A stretch of 64,000 nt of DNA from Faecalibacterium sp. I3-3-89 (lineage in GTDB: Bacteria; Bacillota; Clostridia; Oscillospirales; Ruminococcaceae). Under the pieces are notes generated by a model, which was not told the origin of the DNA, did no database searches, and saw only the letters and a list, made by a program, of their open reading frames with translations. Positions 59,130 to 64,000 of this stretch are shown here, in pieces; the stretch's first letter is position 1, and each line of letters opens with the position of its first letter. The stretch covers positions 496,001-560,000 of the forward strand of contig NZ_CP094468.1 in the NCBI RefSeq assembly GCF_023347275.1, given 5' to 3'. A program made the translations under genes and the position numbers.

Positions 59130-60212
59130 ATGGCACGAGTTTATAATTTCAGCGCAGGTCCCAGCATGTTACCCGAAAAGGTGCTCAAGCAGGCTCAGGC
59201 AGAGCTGCTAGAGTATGGCGACAGCGGCCAGAGCGTGATGGAGATGAGCCATCGCAGCAAGTGGTTCGACGCCATCATCACGGACACCGAAGCCACCCTG
59301 CGCCGGGTGATGAACATTCCGGATAATTATAAGGTCGGCTTCTTTCAGGGCGGCGCGACCCAGCAGTTCGCCATGGTGCCCCTGAACTTTATGACCACCG
59401 GCAAGGCCGACTACATCGTCACCGGCAACTTCTCCAATCTGGCCGCCAAGGAGGCCGCAAAGTTCGGCGAGGCAAAGATCGTCGCATCCAGCAAGGACAG
59501 GAACTTCACCTATATCCCCGATGTGAACGCCATCGATTACGACAAGGACGCCAGCTACATCCACATCTGCCAGAACAACACCATCTTCGGCACCCAGTAC
59601 GTCGAGTTGCCGCAGGTGGAGGGCGTGCCGCTGGTGGCCGATATGAGCTCCATGATCCTCTCCAAGCCCGTGGATGTGACGAAATACGGCTGCATCTACT
59701 TCGGCGTCCAGAAGAATGTCGCCCCCGCTGGCATGGCCATCGCCATCGTCCGGGACGACCTGCTGGGCCACGCGGCCGACACTGTGCCCACCATGATGAA
59801 CTACACCACCCTGCTGGCCAAGGACAGCATGTACAACACCCCGCCCTGCTGGTGCATCTACATGACCGGTCTGGTGCTCAAGTATCTGGAGAATGACATC
59901 GGCGGCCTCGCCAAGATGCAGGAGATCAACGAAGCCAAGGCGAAGGTCCTCTACGATTACCTCGACGGTCAGGACTTCTTCAAGAACCCCGTCGAGCACC
60001 GCTACCGCAGCACCATGAATGTCACCTTCACCAGCCCGGACCCCGACCTCGACAAGAAGTTCTGCGCCGAGGCCGCAGACGCCGGCTTCGTCAACCTGAA
60101 GGGCCACCGCCTCGTGGGCGGTATGCGCGCCTCCATCTACAACGCAATGCCCGCCGAGGGCGTTGACAAGCTGGTGGACTTCATGGAGAAGTTCCGCAAG
60201 GATAATGCGTAA
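59130..60212 (+). CDS. serC: Phosphoserine aminotransferase
   Basis: A 360-residue PLP enzyme making 3-phosphoserine from 3-phosphohydroxypyruvate and glutamate. It starts MARVYNFSAGPSMLPEKVL; FFQGGATQQFAMVPLNF binds PLP phosphate and YFGVQKNVAPAGMAIAIV carries the Schiff-base Lys. AAAGGAGA lies 9 bases before the ATG at 59130. Followed 12 bases later by serA. Confidence 0.96.
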   Translation: MARVYNFSAGPSMLPEKVLKQAQAELLEYGDSGQSVMEMSHRSKWFDAIITDTEATLRRVMNIPDNYKVGFFQGGATQQFAMVPLNFMTTGKADYIVTGNFSNLAAKEAAKFGEAKIVASSKDRNFTYIPDVNAIDYDKDASYIHICQNNTIFGTQYVELPQVEGVPLVADMSSMILSKPVDVTKYGCIYFGVQKNVAPAGMAIAIVRDDLLGHAADTVPTMMNYTTLLAKDSMYNTPPCWCIYMTGLVLKYLENDIGGLAKMQEINEAKAKVLYDYLDGQDFFKNPVEHRYRSTMNVTFTSPDPDLDKKFCAEAADAGFVNLKGHRLVGGMRASIYNAMPAEGVDKLVDFMEKFRKDNA

Positions 60213-60224
60213 GGAGATAAACCA

Positions 60225-61385
60225 ATGTTTACGATAAAAACCCTGAACGCCATCAGCCCGGTGGGTCTGGCAAAGCTGAACAAGAACCTCTTCGATGTGT
60301 CGGTGGACGCTGACGCCCCGGACGGCATCCTCGTCCGCAGCGCTGACCTGCTGAACACCACCTTCAACGACGGCCTGCTGGCCATCGCCCGCGCCGGTGC
60401 AGGCGTCAACAACATCCCCCTCGACCGGTGCAGTGAGCAGGGCATCGTGGTCTTCAACACCCCCGGCGCCAACGCCAACGCCGTGGCCGAGCTGGTCATC
60501 GGAATGCTCATCGCAGGCAGCCGCAACGTGCCCGCCGCTGCCCAGTGGACGCAGGGCCTTGCCGGAGATCCCGCCATGGCAAAGAGCGTGGAGAAGGGCA
60601 AGAAGCAGTTCGTGGGCAACGAGATCAAGGGCAAGACCCTCGGCGTCATCGGTCTGGGTGCCATCGGCTCCCGCGTCGCCAACTGTGCTATCGAGCTGGG
60701 CATGGAGGTCTACGGCTACGACCCCTACATCTCCATCGATGCTGCGTGGAATCTGAGCAGTCAGGTCCGCCACTGCGTCAACCTGAACGATATGCTGCCT
60801 CTCTGCGACTACATCACCATCCATGTGCCCTATCTGCCCACCACCAAGGACACCATCAACGCCCAGACGCTGGCCCTCTGCAAAGACGGTGTCAAGCTGC
60901 TGAACTATGCCCGCGGCGAGCTGGTCAACACCGACGCCCTGCTGGAGGCCCTCGACACCGGCAAGGTGTCCGGCTACATGACCGACTTCCCCTCCGAGGC
61001 CCTGCTGGGCCGTCCGGGCGTCATCTGCACGCCCCATCTGGGCGCGTCCACCCCGGAAGCGGAGGACAACTGCGCCGTCATGGCCGCGCAGGAGATCAGC
61101 GACTACCTCAAGAACGGCAATATCACCCATTCGGTGAATATGCCCGAGGTGCACCAGCCCCGCGCCGGAGGCAAGCGCATCTGCATCATCCACAAGAATG
61201 AGCCGGGCATGATCAGCCAGATCACTGCCCTGACCACCGAGGCGGGCCTGAACATCGAGAACATGGTCAACAAGAGCAAGAAGAACATGGCCTACACCAT
61301 GCTGGACGCCACCGGCGCAGTGGACGCCGCGCTGGCTGCAAAGCTCTCGGCGATCCCCGCCGTTATCCGGGTGCGCATCCTGTAA
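60225..61385 (+). CDS. serA: D-3-phosphoglycerate dehydrogenase
   Basis: A 386-residue NAD-dependent dehydrogenase for the first step of serine synthesis. The nucleotide-binding motif is GVIGLGAIGSRVA, the catalytic Arg is in NYARGELV and the His in CTPHLGASTPEAE. A C-terminal ACT domain (RICIIHKNEPGMISQITAL onward, about 320-386) suggests feedback by serine. AGGAG precedes the ATG. No serB is in the window. Confidence 0.95.
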   Translation: MFTIKTLNAISPVGLAKLNKNLFDVSVDADAPDGILVRSADLLNTTFNDGLLAIARAGAGVNNIPLDRCSEQGIVVFNTPGANANAVAELVIGMLIAGSRNVPAAAQWTQGLAGDPAMAKSVEKGKKQFVGNEIKGKTLGVIGLGAIGSRVANCAIELGMEVYGYDPYISIDAAWNLSSQVRHCVNLNDMLPLCDYITIHVPYLPTTKDTINAQTLALCKDGVKLLNYARGELVNTDALLEALDTGKVSGYMTDFPSEALLGRPGVICTPHLGASTPEAEDNCAVMAAQEISDYLKNGNITHSVNMPEVHQPRAGGKRICIIHKNEPGMISQITALTTEAGLNIENMVNKSKKNMAYTMLDATGAVDAALAAKLSAIPAVIRVRIL

Positions 61386-61395
61386 GAGAACGGAG

Positions 61396-61429
61396 AAGGG
61401 CCGCTGCCATCCAAAGCAGCGGCCCTTTT
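61396..61429 (+). terminator. Terminator of serC-serA
   Basis: AAGGGCCGCTGC pairs with GCAGCGGCCCTT across 8 bases, then TTG. Confidence 0.85.
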
Positions 61430-61444
61430 GCTTGAATCCCGTTA

Positions 61445-61473
61445 TTGACCCTGACAGGGATTTGCGGTAAAAT
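61445..61473 (+). promoter_or_regulatory. Promoter of the secreted-protein gene
   Basis: TTGACC (61445-61450), 17-bp spacer, TAAAAT (61468-61473). Confidence 0.75.
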
Positions 61474-61539
61474 TATCCTAGCTGGGTCATGGGCACCAGC
61501 CCGCCCGGCGAAGATGATGAATACAGGAGGTTTGTCCAT

Positions 61540-62475
61540 ATGAAGGCCAAAAGAATGCTCTCGCTGCTCCTGACAGCAGCCCTCATGCTGAGCATGATGA
61601 CTCCGGCGTTTGCCGCAGCGGCCCAGACCGAGCTGCCCCTCGCTTCGCAGACTCAGATGGAGGAGACCAACGAGGCCGTCTCCATCCGCCTGCAGGCCAC
61701 CGGCAAGCTGGTCTATGGCTCCCCGTTCGAGCTGTCGGTGGTCACCCGCCCGGCAGACGTACAGTATATCGGCGTGGTGCTGGGCGTCAAGGGCGAAGCC
61801 AAAGGCTACGTCACCCTCGTGCTCTCCGATAAGCTCCGCACCCTGCTCAAGATGATACCCCTGCCCCGCAAGATGTCCAAGACCCCCGATCAGGTGGAGG
61901 AGTTCAACGTCTATGCCTATGTCAAACAGCTCATCGACGGAAACGACGTCAGCGTGCTTCTGAGCGTGGCCGATGAGGTCGTCAAGGTGATGGATGCCCT
62001 GAAATTCTATATCCCCACCCTGAAGGATGTGTCGATGGGCCTTAAGCTCTCGCTGGAAATGATCCGCCGCTACCTGCCTGAGGGCGTGTTCAGCCGCATC
62101 TATCTGGATGAACAGCCGGTGGATTCGGGCCGGTACATCGCGGGTGCTGTGGCGCTGCAGTCCGGCGACCTGAACACCGCCGGTGTGGCCATGTTCCGGA
62201 TCAAGCCCAAGACGGAGGGCGTCCGCCTCTACTGGGCCGAGGAGCTGCCCGCTGTGACGCTGGCCGAGGCCGAAGCCCACAACACCGGCGCTCTGCTGGA
62301 GTCGGACGGCGTGGTGGCCAATGACGCGAAGGTCACTTACACTTATAAGAAAAAGGGCCTGCTCAGCAGCAAGTCCACCGAGTTCCCCACCGAGCCGGGC
62401 ACCTACACCCAGACCGCTCAGGCCACGGGCAACTACTCCTGCGAGAAGATCACCCGCACCATCGTGATCTATTAA
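61540..62475 (+). CDS. Secreted protein of unknown function
   Basis: A 311-residue protein with a clear Sec signal (MKAKRMLSLLLTAALMLSMM, cut near PAFA-AAA). The mature part starts with a beta-rich domain (about 40-95), then a mostly helical segment, and ends in a beta-rich, Ig-like region (TYTYKKKGLLSSK ... GTYTQTAQATGNY) with no sorting signal or membrane helix. I do not recognise a family. AGGAGG precedes the ATG at 61540. Monocistronic with its own promoter and terminator. Confidence 0.75.
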   Translation: MKAKRMLSLLLTAALMLSMMTPAFAAAAQTELPLASQTQMEETNEAVSIRLQATGKLVYGSPFELSVVTRPADVQYIGVVLGVKGEAKGYVTLVLSDKLRTLLKMIPLPRKMSKTPDQVEEFNVYAYVKQLIDGNDVSVLLSVADEVVKVMDALKFYIPTLKDVSMGLKLSLEMIRRYLPEGVFSRIYLDEQPVDSGRYIAGAVALQSGDLNTAGVAMFRIKPKTEGVRLYWAEELPAVTLAEAEAHNTGALLESDGVVANDAKVTYTYKKKGLLSSKSTEFPTEPGTYTQTAQATGNYSCEKITRTIVIY

Positions 62476-62483
62476 CGTCAACA

Positions 62484-62519
62484 GAAAAACCTCCCGTACT
62501 GGCGTACGGGAGGTTTTTT
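62484..62519 (+). terminator. Terminator after the secreted-protein gene (bidirectional)
   Basis: AAAAACCTCCCGTAC pairs with GTACGGGAGGTTTTT across 4 bases. Confidence 0.9.
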
Positions 62520-62528
62520 CTGTCTTGC

Positions 62529-63275
62529 TTACATCCGGAACCGCCAGCCCCAGCCGCCTCCGCAGCAGCAGTTGCACAGCAGATTGAGCAGGATCATGCT
62601 CCAGCACCAGCGCATCAGCCCGCCGGGCTGGGCGTAGGTGGTCTGGGTGCGGTAGGTCTGGCCGGGGTTCTGCATCCGGCGCAGGTGCATCTGGTATTCG
62701 GTGTTATTGGGGTCCAGCTGGACGGCGCGGCGGGCGTCCTGCAGCGCGTCGATGCTGTTGCCGAGGCCCTGATTGGCCAGCGAGGAGAGGTAGTACCACC
62801 GCGCCGAGCGGCTGTTCATGCCATCCAGCACCCGGCGGGCCTCCGCGTAGCGGCCATTCGAAACAAAGTTGCGGGCCGCCTGCATCTCGGGGCCGTCCGA
62901 GCCGGAATAGCTGGCCCCGCTCTGCTGCTGATAGCCGCCGAAGCCGAACCCAAAGCCAAAGGGGTCGAACCCGAAGTCGAAATCGCCCTGCTGCCAGCCG
63001 TTTGAGCCGTAGCCCTGCTGGTAGCCGCTGTACCCCTGCTGATAGCCGCCGTAGCTCTGCTGGCCATAGCCGGACGGGCCGCCCATCTGAGGCCCGGTCT
63101 CGCCCTTGGTGATGGCGTCATAAGCCGCCTGCACCTCCTTGAAGTGCTCCTCTGCGGTGGGGTCGTTGGGGTTCAGGTCGGGGTGCCAGCGCTTGCACTT
63201 GGCCCGATAGGCTTTCTTTATCTCGTCGTCGGTCGCGCCGCGCTGGATGCCCAGCACCTCATAGGGATCTCTCAT
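62529..63275 (-). CDS. DnaJ-domain protein with Gly/Tyr/Gln-rich region and Cys-rich tail
   Basis: A 248-residue J-domain co-chaperone. The J domain is at about 1-65 with the essential HPD at 31-33 (KRWHPDLN). It is followed by a low-complexity Gly/Tyr/Gln stretch (about 75-125), a TPR-like pair of helices (about 130-185: [34 protein letters not shown] region), and a C-terminal hydrophobic tail ending [15 protein letters not shown]. The zinc-finger domain of canonical DnaJ is missing. It should stimulate DnaK on special clients, perhaps at the membrane. Probably in one unit with the DUF5685-like gene upstream. Confidence 0.88.
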   Translation of the reverse strand: MRDPYEVLGIQRGATDDEIKKAYRAKCKRWHPDLNPNDPTAEEHFKEVQAAYDAITKGETGPQMGGPSGYGQQSYGGYQQGYSGYQQGYGSNGWQQGDFDFGFDPFGFGFGFGGYQQQSGASYSGSDGPEMQAARNFVSNGRYAEARRVLDGMNSRSARWYYLSSLANQGLGNSIDALQDARRAVQLDPNNTEYQMHLRRMQNPGQTYRTQTTYAQPGGLMRWCWSMILLNLLCNCCCGGGWGWRFRM

Positions 63276-63406
63276 GGGTCTACTTCCTCACGTCTCTCTC
63301 AGGCCTTGCGCGGCCCTTTCGTTCCATACAGTATTACAGTCTACAGGACAGCGCCTGTAAAATCAAGCGCAAATCAAAAGAATATCCGCCTTTTGGGCGG
63401 AATCGT

Positions 63407-64000
63407 TTATTTTTTTCCGGCTTCCTTGGCCTGTTTGCAGTTGTATTTGAGCCATACACCGGAGTACAGGATGTTCCGCAGCAGGTCGGCATCCTCCACA
63501 CAGGGCAGACGCTCGAAGCTTCTGGCACACCGGGCCAGAAGCAGCTCGAAGATGTCCCGCATCTCCTCCTCATAGTCGGGCTGGCGGCTGAGGGAGCGCA
63601 GCGGGTTGTACGCGCCTTTTTTCTCGTCCCGGGCGAGGTCGTCGTAGGCATCCAGCAGGTAGATGAACTTGCCCAGATGGAAGCCGATGCTTCGCAGCTC
63701 GGGGGACCAGTGATCCTGCCGGTAGTCGAACAGCTCGGCCATCAGCTCCCCGAAGCAGCCAGACACCGCATCGAGGTCTTCGCTGCCCTCGGCTTCCAGC
63801 CGGGCCAGACGGTCGAGGCAGGAGCGGATGGCGGCGCACTGACGAGGCCAGCGCTTGGCGGCCTCCTGCGTGGGGGCGTCCAGCAGCCTTTCGAAGCCGA
63901 GGCCGAGGAGGCTGCGGTCGTCGTTCCACTTGTCGGCGGCGTTGTAATAGTGGAGGGCCACGCTCAGATCGGCGCAGTAGTCGGTGGGGCCGCTGTGCCG
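63407..64000 (-). CDS. DUF5685-like protein, C-terminal part (5' end outside window)
   Basis: The frame runs off the right edge; 197 residues are seen. The visible part, with DYCADLSVALHYYNAADKWNDDRSL, FHLGKFIYLLDAYDDLARDEKKGAYNPL and a late LRNILYSGVWLKY, is helical and resembles DUF5685 proteins, in which conserved Asp residues (DAYDD, DKWNDD) look like a prenyl-synthase-type metal site. The function is unknown. The N-terminal Cys-rich part typical of the family is outside the window. The DnaJ gene follows 131 bases downstream on the same strand. Confidence 0.7.
   Translation of the reverse strand, partial: RHSGPTDYCADLSVALHYYNAADKWNDDRSLLGLGFERLLDAPTQEAAKRWPRQCAAIRSCLDRLARLEAEGSEDLDAVSGCFGELMAELFDYRQDHWSPELRSIGFHLGKFIYLLDAYDDLARDEKKGAYNPLRSLSRQPDYEEEMRDIFELLLARCARSFERLPCVEDADLLRNILYSGVWLKYNCKQAKEAGKK

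Noticed and set aside
59208..61193. Long open frame antisense to serC and serA
   Set aside because: Same antisense artefact; both sense genes are unmistakable.

Overview
The window reads as a chromosomal segment of a GC-rich, anaerobic Gram-positive Clostridia member. The Faecalibacterium / Oscillospiraceae group is my best guess, inferred from style rather than from any marker gene. Supporting signs are strong GGAGG-type ribosome sites, -35/-10 promoters of Bacillus type, Cys-lipobox solute-binding lipoproteins, pyruvate formate-lyase with its activase, a hexuronate pathway, TRAP and Liv transporters, and short palindromic repeats beginning AACCTCTCCGTC. There are no rRNA or tRNA genes, no CRISPR array, no phage genes and no intact insertion sequence.

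Layout. 1-2.4 kb: tRNA maturation and modification (the 3' end of cca, then mnmA-tcdA from their own promoter). 2.4-7.6 kb, minus strand: an envelope glycan/lipid group (acyltransferase 3, coiled-coil SSSWKLT-motif protein, GT4-type glycosyltransferase, MprF/AglD-like flippase). 7.7-12.5 kb, plus strand: two paralogous AMP-forming acyl ligases, a discrete acyl carrier protein and a condensation-type (HxxxDG) acyltransferase. This is the most unusual locus here and looks like a small carrier-protein assembly line. 12.7-22.8 kb: a dicarboxylate/amino-acid symporter, an RR-signal alkaline phosphatase, an ECF sigma/anti-sigma/membrane module, birA, a split chromate transporter, a MATE pump, a probable free-standing small RNA and a YcxB-like protein. 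22.9-29.6 kb: a YesMN-type two-component system plus TRAP-binding lipoprotein, followed by a complete TRAP transporter. 29.7-34.1 kb: a PfkB-like protein lacking the GAGD motif, divergent to a second MATE pump, then an AraC regulator and an orphan MsmX/UgpC-type sugar ABC ATPase. 34.2-38.4 kb, minus strand: uxuB-uxuA and enolase. 38.7-43.7 kb: the complete livJHMGF operon. 43.9-47.9 kb: a divergent HxlR/cupin pair and pflBA. 48.2-48.5 kb: a second candidate small transcript. 48.7-52.6 kb: an MMPL/RND permease with a secreted heptad-repeat partner. 52.8-57.1 kb, minus strand: FadR-type regulator, IlvD/EDD-family sugar-acid dehydratase and GntP permease. 57.1-64 kb: rlmD, a BlaI-type repressor, serC-serA, a secreted protein, a DnaJ-domain protein and the 3' part of a DUF5685-like gene.

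How it fits together. The gene set suits an organism that imports organic acids, sugar acids and branched-chain amino acids, degrades hexuronates (UxuA/UxuB), ferments through enolase and PFL, and makes serine from 3-phosphoglycerate. Regulatory DNA is unusually legible. Many genes have a -35/-10 pair with 16-18 bp spacing. Both binding-protein transporter operons carry a hairpin plus T-run between the binding protein and the permease. Two palindromes of the form GTTAG-N6-CTAAC mark the pflB leader and a neighbouring orphan promoter. Start sites were chosen from ribosome-site spacing. Family assignments come from recognisable motifs and were not checked by database search.
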